DNA from: Macrococcoides epidermidis
GTDB taxonomy: Bacteria; Bacillota; Bacilli; Staphylococcales; Staphylococcaceae
Length of the DNA: 64,000 nucleotides
Reading direction: 5' to 3' (one strand)
Assembly (NCBI RefSeq): GCF_042659445.1
Contig: NZ_JBHSSR010000001.1
The notes under the pieces were generated by a model that did no database searches, was not told where the DNA came from, and saw only the letters and a list, made by a program, of their open reading frames with translations. Numbering within the stretch: the first letter of the stretch is position 1; every line of letters starts with the position of its first letter. A program made the translations under genes and the position numbers. Below, one piece after another: positions 36,619 through 45,907 of the stretch.

Positions 36619-37629
36619 TTGAAATTAAGTATATTAGATCAAGTACCCATGTCACGTGGAGAAACGCCAGGGGATGCATTGGCGCATACGATAGAACTCG
36701 TTCAATTTGCAGAAAAATTAAATTATGATCGTTATTTTGTTGCTGAACATCATAATACGACAGGATTAATTAGTCATTCACCAGAAATTGTTATGACAAG
36801 ATTATTATCAGTAACGTCATCCATTAATATTGGTTCTGCGGGTATTCTTTTACCTCAATATAGCCCCTATAAGGTTGCGGAAAATGCAAACTTATTAGAA
36901 GCGTTGTTTCCTGGTCGTGTGACGATTGGCTTAGGAAATTCTCCAGGTGGAAGTGAAATGACCAGAAAAGCATTAACAGATGGTGGCGCAAGTAAGGTGA
37001 GAGATTATGATAGAATGCTAGAAGAGTTTTTAGGTTTCATGCGTAACACTTTGCCTTTAGAGCATCAATATAGAGGTGTTAAAGCTGGACCTAGGATTGA
37101 AAATCATCCAGAAATTTTTACGTTAGGGTTGACTGATAATGGTGCTAAAAGGGCTGCAAAATTAGGGATAGGTTTTGTATTCGGTAATTTTATCAGTGAT
37201 AAGTTTCGAGACAGTGCTATAAAAATTTATCAACAGGGGTTTATTCCTAATGCATTTATGAAACACGCATATACGATATTTTGTTCATTTATCATTGTTG
37301 TGAAAGATGATGCAGAAAAAGAGATGCAAAGACGTATATTAGATCATTGGTTATTAAATGTTACTAAAGGAAGGGATACTGTTATTCCTTCAATTGAACA
37401 GGTTAATAAAAATAAATATAGTGAAGAGGATTTACGTATCATTGAGAAGAACAGAGGACGTTATTTTATTGGAATAAAAGAAGATGTTAAATATGAAATT
37501 AAAAAATTATATGAAACGTATCGATTTGATGAACTGATGGTAATCAACAATACGTTTGACTTTACATTAAAAATAGAAAGTTTTAAAGTGATTAAAGAAA
37601 TAATAGATGAAATTAATAGTGAGAAATAA
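36619..37629 (+). CDS. Luciferase-like flavin-dependent oxidoreductase (LLM class)
   Basis: 336 aa, bacterial-luciferase TIM-barrel family: opens LKLSILDQVP, has FVAEHHNTTGLISHSPEI near 50, SAGILLPQYSPYKVAEN near 85 and a Gly-rich RVTIGLGNSPGG near 110 that fits FMN/F420-type binding. The DQVP...RG start defines the MsnO8-like LLM subgroup; substrate unknown. I choose the TTG at 36619 with AAGGTG 9 nt upstream; an ATG 27 bases earlier precedes that RBS. Monocistronic between two terminators. Confidence 0.85.
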   Translation: MKLSILDQVPMSRGETPGDALAHTIELVQFAEKLNYDRYFVAEHHNTTGLISHSPEIVMTRLLSVTSSINIGSAGILLPQYSPYKVAENANLLEALFPGRVTIGLGNSPGGSEMTRKALTDGGASKVRDYDRMLEEFLGFMRNTLPLEHQYRGVKAGPRIENHPEIFTLGLTDNGAKRAAKLGIGFVFGNFISDKFRDSAIKIYQQGFIPNAFMKHAYTIFCSFIIVVKDDAEKEMQRRILDHWLLNVTKGRDTVIPSIEQVNKNKYSEEDLRIIEKNRGRYFIGIKEDVKYEIKKLYETYRFDELMVINNTFDFTLKIESFKVIKEIIDEINSEK

Positions 37630-37645
37630 TGAATATAAAAATAAA

Positions 37646-37679
37646 AAAACATCAAGCTTTCGCTTGATGTTTTGATTTT
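37646..37679 (+). terminator. Bidirectional terminator between LLM gene and oxidase operon
   Basis: Stem AAAACATCAAGC / GCTTGATGTTTT, loop TTTC, A-rich left and T-rich right flank; abuts the 3' end of the oxidase subunit I gene. Confidence 0.9.
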
Positions 37680-39405
37680 ACCAAAGTTTTCCTTCGCCCA
37701 TACCTTTAGCACCAGGAGGTGGATCCATAAACATTTGTCCGATAGGTACTGTATACGCTACTAAAATTAATGCAATCGTAACGATAATTAAGAATTTCCA
37801 GTTTTCAACGAATTTATAAGCAGGTGCTGCTTCATCCATTGCTTCAGAAACTGGGAATGCTTCATATCCTTTAGGAGCAAAGAATGCTAACTGAATGAAC
37901 ACGATAACTACTAAGATGATAGAGATAAATAAAATTGTACCTCCAACTGCTTGCATTACCTGGTAAGGAATCCACTCAGCTGCAATTTTTGAACCACCAT
38001 ATTCAGAATAAGTAGAACGACGTGGCGCCCCAAATAATCCGATGTAGTGCATTGCGCCAGACATGATTGACATACCAATTGCCCACATAACACCTTGAAT
38101 AATTGCTAATCTATTGATTGCTTTTGTCATTACACGCCCAGTAGCATGTGGAATTAACCAGTACATTGTACCAAAGAACGTTAAGATAACTGCTGTTGCT
38201 ACTGTTAAATGGAAGTGACCTGTAATCCAGATAGTATTATGTACGACTTGGTCCATTTGAGCTGAAGCGTTAACTAAACCACCAGCTCCACCAGGAATAA
38301 ATGCTGCCATTCCGATGAATGGTAATACGAAACGTGCATCATTCCAAGGTAATGTTTTAATCCATCCAAATAATCCTTTAGCACCAACTTTTCTTCCATA
38401 CGCTTCAAATGTTGCAAATAAACTAAATGCAGTCATTAATGAAGGAATAACGACCATGAATGTTAATACAACTTGTACATATTTCCATGTTACATCAATA
38501 CCAGGCTCAGTTAACTGATGGTGAATACCAACTGGAATTGAGAAGAATAAGAATAACATAAAACTCATACGTGCTAAGTTATCACTAAATGCTTTAGCAC
38601 CGATAATTTTTGGAACGACTGCATACCAAGACATATATGCTGGTAATAACCAGAAATAAACTAAAGCATGTCCAAAGTACCAGAATAGCGTACGGCTAAG
38701 TGAAACATCGATACGTTCAACTATACCTAATGACCAAGGAATCATTTGTAATAAAACTGTTGCTGCAACACCGATAGAACATACGATCCACATTACATTA
38801 TTGATTGTTGCCATATAAGCTAATAAAGGAGATTTTAATCCTTTATGTTCTTTTCTCCATTGTGCATAGCGCATGATTTGTCCAGCTGCAGAAATCCAAG
38901 AACCAACAACGACTAATGCCATACCAACATAGAAGATTACATGTGCTTTCAGAGGAGCATAGAATGTATATAAGACTGTAGCTTTATTAAGTAATACCAT
39001 CGTTGCTGCCATTGCAGTACCGATTAACATTACCCAGAATCCTAACCAAACTAATTTTCTTTGTAATGGTGAAAGTTTACCGCAAGTACGGATTACTGCA
39101 GCTGTCTGGAATCCCATAATAAAGAATGTTGTTAATACTAAAGCTAAAATAATACCATGAACAGTTAAGATTTGATAATAACCGATTCCTGCAGGTAATT
39201 TTAATTGACCAGAACGCACTAATGTTTGTAGTAGACCTGCTAATCCACCGATGATTAAACACACAATTGCTACATACATATGCGCCATAATTAATTTACC
39301 ATCTTTACGGTCCATTTCTACACGTTCTGCCATTTCTTCGGCATGATGGTTTCTATAAGTAGAGCGATCGTCAAATACGCCGCTATCTAATTTGAATGCG
39401 TTCAT
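37678..39405 (-). CDS. cbaA: b(o/a)3-type cytochrome c oxidase subunit I
   Basis: 575 aa, about 13 membrane helices, haem-copper oxidase of the B (ba3) family. Low-spin and high-spin haem ligands: HGIILAL (helix II) and ITGHFHLTVA (helix X); CuB ligands HALVYFWLLPAY (His with the cross-linked Tyr) and GIHHQLTEPG. Reduces O2 with electrons from cytochrome c. B-family enzymes usually have high oxygen affinity. ATGA overlap with the subunit II gene upstream. S. aureus instead relies on quinol oxidases. Confidence 0.93.
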   Translation of the reverse strand: MNAFKLDSGVFDDRSTYRNHHAEEMAERVEMDRKDGKLIMAHMYVAIVCLIIGGLAGLLQTLVRSGQLKLPAGIGYYQILTVHGIILALVLTTFFIMGFQTAAVIRTCGKLSPLQRKLVWLGFWVMLIGTAMAATMVLLNKATVLYTFYAPLKAHVIFYVGMALVVVGSWISAAGQIMRYAQWRKEHKGLKSPLLAYMATINNVMWIVCSIGVAATVLLQMIPWSLGIVERIDVSLSRTLFWYFGHALVYFWLLPAYMSWYAVVPKIIGAKAFSDNLARMSFMLFLFFSIPVGIHHQLTEPGIDVTWKYVQVVLTFMVVIPSLMTAFSLFATFEAYGRKVGAKGLFGWIKTLPWNDARFVLPFIGMAAFIPGGAGGLVNASAQMDQVVHNTIWITGHFHLTVATAVILTFFGTMYWLIPHATGRVMTKAINRLAIIQGVMWAIGMSIMSGAMHYIGLFGAPRRSTYSEYGGSKIAAEWIPYQVMQAVGGTILFISIILVVIVFIQLAFFAPKGYEAFPVSEAMDEAAPAYKFVENWKFLIIVTIALILVAYTVPIGQMFMDPPPGAKGMGEGKLW

Positions 39406-39881
39406 TTCTTATCTACCACCTTAATGTTTGACTTCATGTCTGCATGACCAGTACCACAGTATTCGTTACACAATAATAGGTATTCACCTTTTTTATCAAA
39501 TGTTTTTACGAATGTTGAGATGTGTCCTGGCTCTATCATCATGTTAACGTTTGTTTGAGCAATTTCGAAGCCGTGAACAACATCGCGACTTGTTGCGATA
39601 ATTTTTACTTTCGCACCTTTTGGAATTTCAACTTCACCTGGATTGTAGTTAAATGCAGAAACTACAAATACTAATTCGTAATCCCAATCTTTACCTTCAA
39701 CTTTATGTAATCCTGGTTTGCTGAATACTTCATGTTTATCAATTAATTCTGGATCGACAAATTCTCGTCCACTGGCGATTGGCTCATGACCGCTATGTAT
39801 TGCAGAAACAAAAATAATACCTAAGAATAAAACAAGTGATCCCATACCTAATCCCAGCCAAATTTTCTCTAACTTATGCAA
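39402..39881 (-). CDS. cbaB: b(o/a)3-type cytochrome c oxidase subunit II (CuA)
   Basis: 159 aa: one N-terminal membrane helix (about 8-28), then an outside cupredoxin domain with the complete CuA motif CNEYCGTGHADM (Cys, Cys, His, Met) and an upstream His in DVVHGFEIA. The short, single-helix form is typical of ba3 oxidases. Start is a TTG at 39881 with GGAGGGG 6 nt upstream. Its CuA centre implies cytochrome c as donor, consistent with the haem c domain of QcrC. Confidence 0.93.
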   Translation of the reverse strand: MHKLEKIWLGLGMGSLVLFLGIIFVSAIHSGHEPIASGREFVDPELIDKHEVFSKPGLHKVEGKDWDYELVFVVSAFNYNPGEVEIPKGAKVKIIATSRDVVHGFEIAQTNVNMMIEPGHISTFVKTFDKKGEYLLLCNEYCGTGHADMKSNIKVVDKK

Positions 39882-39893
39882 AATATTCCCCTC

Positions 39894-40061
39894 CTATACG
39901 CGTTCTAAAAATAATATAAAAATTGCAAACCATGTTACGATAAACACTGCGCCTAAAAATAATACTGACGCCATTGTGCCTCTTAAATCTAAATCGTGAT
40001 GAACTTCTTCATTAACCTGAATCGGATCATGTGATTGATTTAAATTTTTATCCTCTGCCAT
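39894..40061 (-). CDS. Cytochrome c oxidase subunit IIa-type small protein
   Basis: 55 aa from ATG 40061-40059 to TAG at 39896-39894, directly upstream of the subunit II gene (12-base gap). A polar N-terminus rich in His/Asp/Glu (ending EEVHHDLDLRGT) is followed by a single hydrophobic helix MASVLFLGAVFIVTWFAIF from residue 30. This is the form of ba3 oxidase subunit IIa (CbaD type), which packs against subunit I. RBS AAAGGGTG before the ATG. It is first in the three-gene oxidase operon and easily missed because of its size. Confidence 0.85.
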   Translation of the reverse strand: MAEDKNLNQSHDPIQVNEEVHHDLDLRGTMASVLFLGAVFIVTWFAIFILFLERV

Positions 40062-40096
40062 AATGAACACCCTTTCTTAATAGCTTTTCTTTCTTT

Positions 40097-40139
40097 ATAA
40101 TAATAGAGTACAAAGTTTATTAATGTGATAAATATCACA
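40097..40139 (-). promoter_or_regulatory. CRP/FNR-type site and promoter of the oxidase operon
   Basis: TGTGATAAATATCACA at 40124-40139 is a perfect palindrome matching TGTGA-N6-TCACA, the site of CRP/FNR-family activators (Bacillus Fnr, ArcR). A minus-strand -10 TATTAT lies at 40102-40097; no good -35 is found 17 bp upstream. With a start near 40090 the palindrome centre (40131.5) is at about -41.5, the class II activator position. Oxygen- or redox-responsive activation of the oxidase is inferred. Confidence 0.7.
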
Positions 40140-40195
40140 CTTTTTTTATTTTCGTTAAAAATTTCACAAATAAATATATATAAATGAGGTATGTT

Positions 40196-43100
40196 ATGAA
40201 ACATCATGAACAAATCAAGCAATTATATCAATTAAAAAAAGAAGTAGAGAAGTCAAACAATGTGATTTTGGTGGAACAAATCAATGAAATTATTAAAAAA
40301 GTGCATCAGGATCAAGTTGTTATCAGCTTTATTGGTCACTTTTCTTCAGGGAAATCATCTTTAATAAATCATATATTCAATGAGAATATTTTACCGAGTT
40401 CACCAGTTCCTACTACAAGTAATACGGCTCAAATTATTATCAGTGACACTGAAAATGTACGCATCAATCTTGATAATCATACATATAGTGATTTAAATCA
40501 ATATGAAGATATAAAAAGAGTAAATACACTTAACCATAAAATAGAATCAGTTGAAATCAAAAAATCGTCTCATCTATTTGATAATGGTACCGTCATTCAG
40601 GATACTCCAGGCATTGATGCAACATTTAAAAATCATGAAGCAAGTACAATGAAATTTTTACTTATTAGTGACGTGGTTTTTTATACGGTTGAGTATAATC
40701 ATGTAAATTCAGAAAAAAACTTTGATCAAATTAGAGCATTAAATCAATTAAACGTCCCAGTCGTGTTGATAATCAATCAGATTGATAAACATCATGAAGA
40801 AGAAATATCATTTGAGGATTTTAAAACTGCTATAAATGATAATATTGAACGTTGGCATCTTAAGATTGAGCATATTTTATATACATCAATTTATGACAGT
40901 GTTAATAATGAAATTGATAATGTGATTCCATTAATGGAGCACTTTGCGCACAATGCAGAAACAAACAAAGCGTATTATTTTGAACGCATGATAGCTTATA
41001 TTGAATCGACACAAATACATTATCTGAATAAAATTAAAACAAATTTACTGGCTACAATAAACGTTGAAGAAGACGAAGTAGATATGGCATATCAAAAAGC
41101 AAGTGCAAATGTAGCGATGAACGCTGAACAAGCTATATTAGCAGATGCAAATAACGCACAGTTATTGTTAAATGGTGTGAAAGATATTATAAAAAATGCT
41201 TATTTAATGCCTTATGAAATGCGCGAGAAAAATCGTGAGATGCTCGAAACATTTGCAGATAACTATAAAGTACCAGGACTTTTTGGTAAAAAAGCAAAAG
41301 TACTAGCGATTCAGGATGAAAAAGTGGCAACAGTTGTTACATCACTGAATGCGTTAATTGAGAAACAAATTACATTTCAGCTTAAAGAATATTATGGTCA
41401 ATTCTCAAAATACTTAAGTAATCCAAATATAATTAATGAACTTGTTTTTAATATTTCACAAGATGATGTTAAGCAGTTAATTAAGCAACAAACATCTATC
41501 ACAAATGATTATGTTTTAATTTATTCAGATGAATTAAAATTATTCATTGAACGTATGATCGTTAATCAGCAAAAGAATTGGCATGAGCTGTTCATAAAAA
41601 ATATAAATATGTCTATTTTAAATACAAATGATGAAAATAGTAAGGAAACTGTGAAGTTTGATGAATATTTTGAGAATGAATCATTAATAAAGTCAATCAC
41701 TACTAAAAACTATCTACACTACTATATTCATGTTGATGAATCGGTGGATAAATTAATTGATAGAAATTATGTAACATTTGAAATGCTTGAAGAAAAACCT
41801 ACAGAAATTTCAAAAATTATTAAAGAAACAACTTTTGCAAATGAGAATCTGAATCTAAGTAAATCAATTCTGCAACATTTGTCTGATGTTATGTACTTCA
41901 AGACTGATATAGAGAAAGTAAATGCTCAAATTGAACGATTGAATAAGAATATAACTAAAATTGTTGTATTTGGTGCTTTTAGTGCAGGTAAAAGTGCGAT
42001 GATTAATGCACTTTTAAAAGAAGAAATATTGATTTCTTCACCGAATCCAACGACAGCTTCAATAACTGAGATTCAATATGGTGATAAGAATTATGTCACA
42101 TTTAAGTTGGAAAAAGACATATTGAAATCATTAAATGACATGATGTTAACTTCAACAATTGAAATACCTACAATTAGTCAATGGATTAAACGATTTAAAG
42201 GAAAACTTAATCAGTTAAATGCACAGAACAGAAATTTTGCAGAAGCGATTATTCAAAATTATGATCTATATGCACAGTATTTAGAGAATCATGCAACAAT
42301 TGAAGTGAATGATGACGAAATAACACAGTATACTGCTGTTGATGCACATGCAGCTTTTGTACAGAAGATTACTCTCGGCATCCAAAATGATTTTCTAAAA
42401 GATAAGATTATTATTGATTCACCAGGCACAGGTAGTACGAACAGCCGACATACAAAAGAAACAACTGAAATAATTACTGATAGCGATTTATTAATCTATG
42501 TGTCATATTACAATCATGTTTATACTGAAAAAGACAAAGCATTCCTTTCTTATTTAAATGAAGTAGAAATTATAAACGAAGATAGTCAGAATTTCTTTGT
42601 TATTAATGCAGTAGATTTAGCAAAAGATGAACAGGAGTTAAATTCTGTGATAGATTATTTAGCAGGAGAACTACAAACTTTAAACATTGATGATCCTATT
42701 TATCCGGTTTCAAGTCGAAATGCATTAAAAAGTTACGATGATAATTTTACTGAATTTAAAACAGCAATTGAAAGCTTTGTGACAACAACAAGTAAACAAC
42801 AGAAAATTAAACAAATTAATCACCAGACATCTGTTTTATACGAAAAAGCAAAAGCACTTGTAAGTAATTTTGATCAGTACGAAAATCAAATACAAATTAG
42901 AAATCAGTATTACACAGAGTGGTTAGCCAATGGTCCAATCGATTTAAATGTAAAAGATAATGTAATACGATCGGTAAAAGATATATTGACTGAACAAACA
43001 ACATATCTTAAAGACAAGATGAAAATACAGCTGTATGACGTCTTAAAAGAACAAATCAATACTTCTTCGGATTTGTCTAAAGTACAACAGAGCTATTTAC

Positions 43101-43591
43101 ATGCTGTTCAGCAAAAGTTAAATGAAGACTTATATTTGATTATGCCAAGATTAAATAAAAGTGCGCAGTCGTTCTTTAGTCAAGGTATTCAAGTGCTTAC
43201 TAATCAATTAGAACAACAAGAGATTTATGAAGATTTACAATATAAAGAACAATTACTAAATCCTAATGACGTAAGTATTAGTAAGCTCACTGATGAAATT
43301 CATACAATAAATTTAGGTAATATTAAGCAGAAGCAGTTGATGAATCAGACACTGAAAACTGAACTGTACGATGAAATACACCAAAAAACGATACAAATGC
43401 TAATTAAATTAATTGATATGTATGAAAATGAAATCTTGAAGCTTATTGACGACAATGCAATAAAATTGTCTAATTATATTGAAGAAAAAAATAAAATGAT
43501 GCATCAAACAATGCGCGAAAAAATGCAACAAAAAATTGACCATACTTTAAAAGAAGAAGTTTCAAAAGCAATTCAAAAAATAGAGGTGTAG
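40196..43591 (+). CDS. dynA: Bacterial dynamin DynA (two GTPase modules)
   Basis: 1131 aa, internally duplicated dynamin-like protein that tethers and repairs membranes. Module 1: G1 GHFSSGKSS (residues 47-55), DTPGID, NQID; module 2: G1 GAFSAGKSA (about 593-601), DSPGTG, and a less canonical NAVD. Long helical stalk regions follow each. Size and tandem layout match B. subtilis DynA (YpbR, 1193 aa). Start ATG 40196 after GAGG; upstream in-frame ATG 40184 contains that RBS. Followed closely by a rhodanese and YpcP-like exonuclease as in Bacillus synteny. Confidence 0.93.
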   Translation: MKHHEQIKQLYQLKKEVEKSNNVILVEQINEIIKKVHQDQVVISFIGHFSSGKSSLINHIFNENILPSSPVPTTSNTAQIIISDTENVRINLDNHTYSDLNQYEDIKRVNTLNHKIESVEIKKSSHLFDNGTVIQDTPGIDATFKNHEASTMKFLLISDVVFYTVEYNHVNSEKNFDQIRALNQLNVPVVLIINQIDKHHEEEISFEDFKTAINDNIERWHLKIEHILYTSIYDSVNNEIDNVIPLMEHFAHNAETNKAYYFERMIAYIESTQIHYLNKIKTNLLATINVEEDEVDMAYQKASANVAMNAEQAILADANNAQLLLNGVKDIIKNAYLMPYEMREKNREMLETFADNYKVPGLFGKKAKVLAIQDEKVATVVTSLNALIEKQITFQLKEYYGQFSKYLSNPNIINELVFNISQDDVKQLIKQQTSITNDYVLIYSDELKLFIERMIVNQQKNWHELFIKNINMSILNTNDENSKETVKFDEYFENESLIKSITTKNYLHYYIHVDESVDKLIDRNYVTFEMLEEKPTEISKIIKETTFANENLNLSKSILQHLSDVMYFKTDIEKVNAQIERLNKNITKIVVFGAFSAGKSAMINALLKEEILISSPNPTTASITEIQYGDKNYVTFKLEKDILKSLNDMMLTSTIEIPTISQWIKRFKGKLNQLNAQNRNFAEAIIQNYDLYAQYLENHATIEVNDDEITQYTAVDAHAAFVQKITLGIQNDFLKDKIIIDSPGTGSTNSRHTKETTEIITDSDLLIYVSYYNHVYTEKDKAFLSYLNEVEIINEDSQNFFVINAVDLAKDEQELNSVIDYLAGELQTLNIDDPIYPVSSRNALKSYDDNFTEFKTAIESFVTTTSKQQKIKQINHQTSVLYEKAKALVSNFDQYENQIQIRNQYYTEWLANGPIDLNVKDNVIRSVKDILTEQTTYLKDKMKIQLYDVLKEQINTSSDLSKVQQSYLHAVQQKLNEDLYLIMPRLNKSAQSFFSQGIQVLTNQLEQQEIYEDLQYKEQLLNPNDVSISKLTDEIHTINLGNIKQKQLMNQTLKTELYDEIHQKTIQMLIKLIDMYENEILKLIDDNAIKLSNYIEEKNKMMHQTMREKMQQKIDHTLKEEVSKAIQKIEV

Positions 43592-43593
43592 TC

Positions 43594-44490
43594 ATGAGAA
43601 TATGGATAACAGAACAACAAGCTTATAAACTGGTACAAAATAATGATGCAATACTTTTTGATTGTCGAGGTATAATGGACAATTTAGAACAAAGTATTCA
43701 AAACTATCACGAAGAAAGAATTGAAGGAGCAGCGTATATTCATTCATTCTTAATGGGTAACAATCCAATATCAGGTGGACGACATCCATTACCTGATTTA
43801 AATGATTTCATTGATATTGTGGAAGCATTTGCTCAAGGAAAGACGATAATAGGCTATGATAATCGTAATAGTTTTTATGGCACTCGCTTTGTATTTCTGT
43901 GTCATCTTGTAGGTATTGAATGTCTTCTTATTCAGGAAGGTTATGAAGATTTGAAACTGTTTAAGAAATCGACAAAAGATCCAATAGAAGGAAAACAGCA
44001 TGCTTTATTAAAATTATATAAATGCACCGACAAAGAGTATGAAATGGCGGTGGAAAAATATAAAGAATTAGTAAATAGAGATTTAAACAAAAATTTTAAT
44101 AAAGATATCATCACTTTCTGTAACAATATCCAAAGCTTAATTAAGGCTCCTCAACATGATGTCGTACTTATTGATGCACGTGCTCATGAACGCTATGTTG
44201 GCGAAGTTGAACCGATGGATAAAATTGCGGGCCATATTCCGACAGCAATCAATATTCCTTTTAGTGAAGTGTATGCAAATGGAGTCCCGAAAAATAGTGA
44301 GGCACTACGAAATGTATTTAGAAATGTTTTAGAGAAAGAAAGCATTATTTATTGTGGTTCAGGTTTAAGCGCTACACCTTTATATGTCGCTCTCAAGACA
44401 TTAGACCAAAATGTAAAAGTATATGTAGGTAGTTATTCCGAGTGGGTGTCAAAATATCCAAATCAAATAGAAACTGGAGAACAAAAATGA
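43594..44490 (+). CDS. Two-domain rhodanese-type sulfurtransferase
   Basis: 298 aa in two rhodanese folds. The N-terminal one (residues 1-125; FDCRGIM, GGRHPLPD) lacks the catalytic Cys position, being structural; the C-terminal one has the active-site loop YCGSGLSA near 252 and RAHERYVGEVEPMDKIAGHIPTA. Typical thiosulfate/3-mercaptopyruvate sulfurtransferase layout; substrate undetermined. Starts 2 bases after dynA and overlaps the exonuclease gene by 4 bases. Confidence 0.9.
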   Translation: MRIWITEQQAYKLVQNNDAILFDCRGIMDNLEQSIQNYHEERIEGAAYIHSFLMGNNPISGGRHPLPDLNDFIDIVEAFAQGKTIIGYDNRNSFYGTRFVFLCHLVGIECLLIQEGYEDLKLFKKSTKDPIEGKQHALLKLYKCTDKEYEMAVEKYKELVNRDLNKNFNKDIITFCNNIQSLIKAPQHDVVLIDARAHERYVGEVEPMDKIAGHIPTAINIPFSEVYANGVPKNSEALRNVFRNVLEKESIIYCGSGLSATPLYVALKTLDQNVKVYVGSYSEWVSKYPNQIETGEQK

Positions 44491-45359
44491 ACAATTTATT
44501 AATTGTTGATGGAATGGCATTGCTCTTTCGTCACTTCTTTGCTACAAGTCTACACAAAAACTATATGAAAAATTCAGAAGGTGTTCCTACAAATGGTGTT
44601 CAAGGATTTGTAAGACATGTTGTAAGTGCGATTCATGACACCGATGCCCATCATGTAATAGTCTGTTGGGATATGGGGGCTAAAACATTTAGAAACGAAA
44701 TCGACCCTAACTACAAAGCTCATCGTCCAGCACCACAAGACGAGTTGATTCCTCAATTTGATATGGTGCAGGAAATCTCAAGACAACTTGGATTTCATAA
44801 TATTGGCATACAAAATTTCGAGGCTGACGATGTTATCGGGACGTTAGCACATACGTTAGATGGCACATATGATATAAAAGTAATTAGTGGCGATCGTGAT
44901 TTGCTGCAAATACTGGATGAGCATATTGAAGTATGGTTAATAAAAAAAGGCTTCAATATTTACAATAAATATGATAAGACTCGATTTATCGAAGAATATC
45001 AAATTCAGCCAAAGCAATTAATTGATGTAAAAGCATTTATGGGTGATACTGCTGATGGATATCCTGGTGTAAAGGGTATTGGTGAAAAAACAGCATTTAA
45101 ATTAATTCAGACATATGGAAGTGTTGAATGTGTACTTGAACATATTGAAGAACTTCCGAAAGGACAGCAAAATAAAATCAATGGAGCAGCAGATGCTTTA
45201 AAGCTTTCTCATCAACTTGCAGCAATCCATACAGAAGTACCACTAAAGTTAGATGAAATTATCAGTGAAATGCCATATTCAGTTGATTTGCAATCAATGA
45301 TCGATATATGTAATCAATACGAACTAAAGGTTGCCAAAAATTTTATAGCGAAATTGTAA
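44487..45359 (+). CDS. 5'-3' exonuclease (Pol I N-terminal type, YpcP-like)
   Basis: 290 aa, FEN/53EXO family as a free-standing enzyme. Metal-binding acidic residues: LIVDGMALLFR, FEADDVIGTLA, SGDRDLLQI, VKAFMGDTADGYPGVKGIGEKTA with helix-hairpin-helix. Processes flaps and RNA primers. Matches B. subtilis YpcP/ExoR. Start ATG 44487 overlaps the rhodanese stop (ATGA). Confidence 0.93.
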   Translation: MNNLLIVDGMALLFRHFFATSLHKNYMKNSEGVPTNGVQGFVRHVVSAIHDTDAHHVIVCWDMGAKTFRNEIDPNYKAHRPAPQDELIPQFDMVQEISRQLGFHNIGIQNFEADDVIGTLAHTLDGTYDIKVISGDRDLLQILDEHIEVWLIKKGFNIYNKYDKTRFIEEYQIQPKQLIDVKAFMGDTADGYPGVKGIGEKTAFKLIQTYGSVECVLEHIEELPKGQQNKINGAADALKLSHQLAAIHTEVPLKLDEIISEMPYSVDLQSMIDICNQYELKVAKNFIAKL

Positions 45360-45363
45360 TGAC

Positions 45364-45401
45364 AAGCCCTTTATGCAAAAATGTAATGCATAGAGGGTTT
45401 T
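45364..45401 (+). terminator. Terminator after the 5'-3' exonuclease
   Basis: Stem CCCTTTATGCA / TGCATAGAGGG (one G-T), 9-nt loop, then TTTTG. Confidence 0.8.
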
Positions 45402-45419
45402 GTTATTTGTGACAATTGA

Positions 45420-45638
45420 AGACATATTACAAATTTACCATCTGCATTAGCTCCAGGAGGTTCAGTAGTATTTGATGTGCAGAATTCTTTTAAAGTACCA
45501 TCTGATAAAGGTCAAAATATCAAATTCGTTGAAGTCGAAAATACTGTAACTACACCAACAACTGAACAACCAACTACTGAAAGACCAACGACAAAACCTT
45601 GTCCAAATGGTCGAATCTGGTGTCCAGGTAATTATTAA
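45420..45638 (+). pseudogene. 3' remnant of a DUF4352-like secreted protein gene
   Basis: An open frame of 72 codons with no ATG, GTG or TTG near its 5' end, bounded upstream by a stop (TGA 45417-45419). It reads ITNLPSALAPGGSVVFDVQ, then KVPSDKGQNIKFVEVENTVT, then a Thr/Pro-rich tail TTPTTEQPTTERPTTKPCPN and GRIWCPGNY before TAA. The first part resembles the end of DUF4352-type beta domains (strand pairs after ALAPGGS) and the tail a wall-spanning linker. The start and signal peptide are missing, so I call it a decayed gene end. The family is tentative. Confidence 0.6.
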
Positions 45639-45657
45639 TCAATGAAATTTTATGAAG

Positions 45658-45688
45658 AAAGAGGATTAGACAGTGTCTAATCCTCTTT
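45658..45688 (+). terminator. Strong hairpin after the gene remnant
   Basis: Perfect 14-bp stem AAAGAGGATTAGAC / GTCTAATCCTCTTT with a 3-nt loop; 19 bases after the remnant stop. A/T-rich on both sides, so usable in both directions. Confidence 0.85.
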
Positions 45689-45689
45689 T

Positions 45690-45907
45690 GAATAGTTGAA
45701 AGGCAAAACGAGCTATTCTGCGTTTTTGGTTTACACCCATCGAAAGTTAAATGATCACAAATTGAGTTCCGTAATCTTCGTATACGTAAGACGTAAATGT
45801 TAAGTAAAACGAAAAGCGGCTCCATTCGATGACTAAATAGTACTTTCTACCAGAAATAGATTAATTGAATATGATTAAACTTATTATATGATATCAAAAT
45901 TAGATAA
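45690..45907. other. Gene-free stretch, possible fossil sequence
   Basis: No convincing gene. On the minus strand a short frame MGVNQKRRIARFAFQLFKRG ends inside the hairpin at 45658-45688, and another frame reads YVYEDYGTQFVII before a stop; these look like broken coding text, perhaps from a transposase or other accessory gene, but I cannot assign a family. The sequence also holds a near-palindrome CTTCGTATACGTAAG at about 45777-45791. Confidence 0.3.

Noticed and set aside
43594..43960. N-terminal rhodanese domain without catalytic Cys as an anomaly
   Set aside because: Normal for tandem rhodaneses, where the first domain is structural.
45574..45825. 83-residue minus-strand frame
   Set aside because: Lacks an RBS, spans a terminator hairpin and the sense remnant, and has no protein-like composition; treated as a chance frame.
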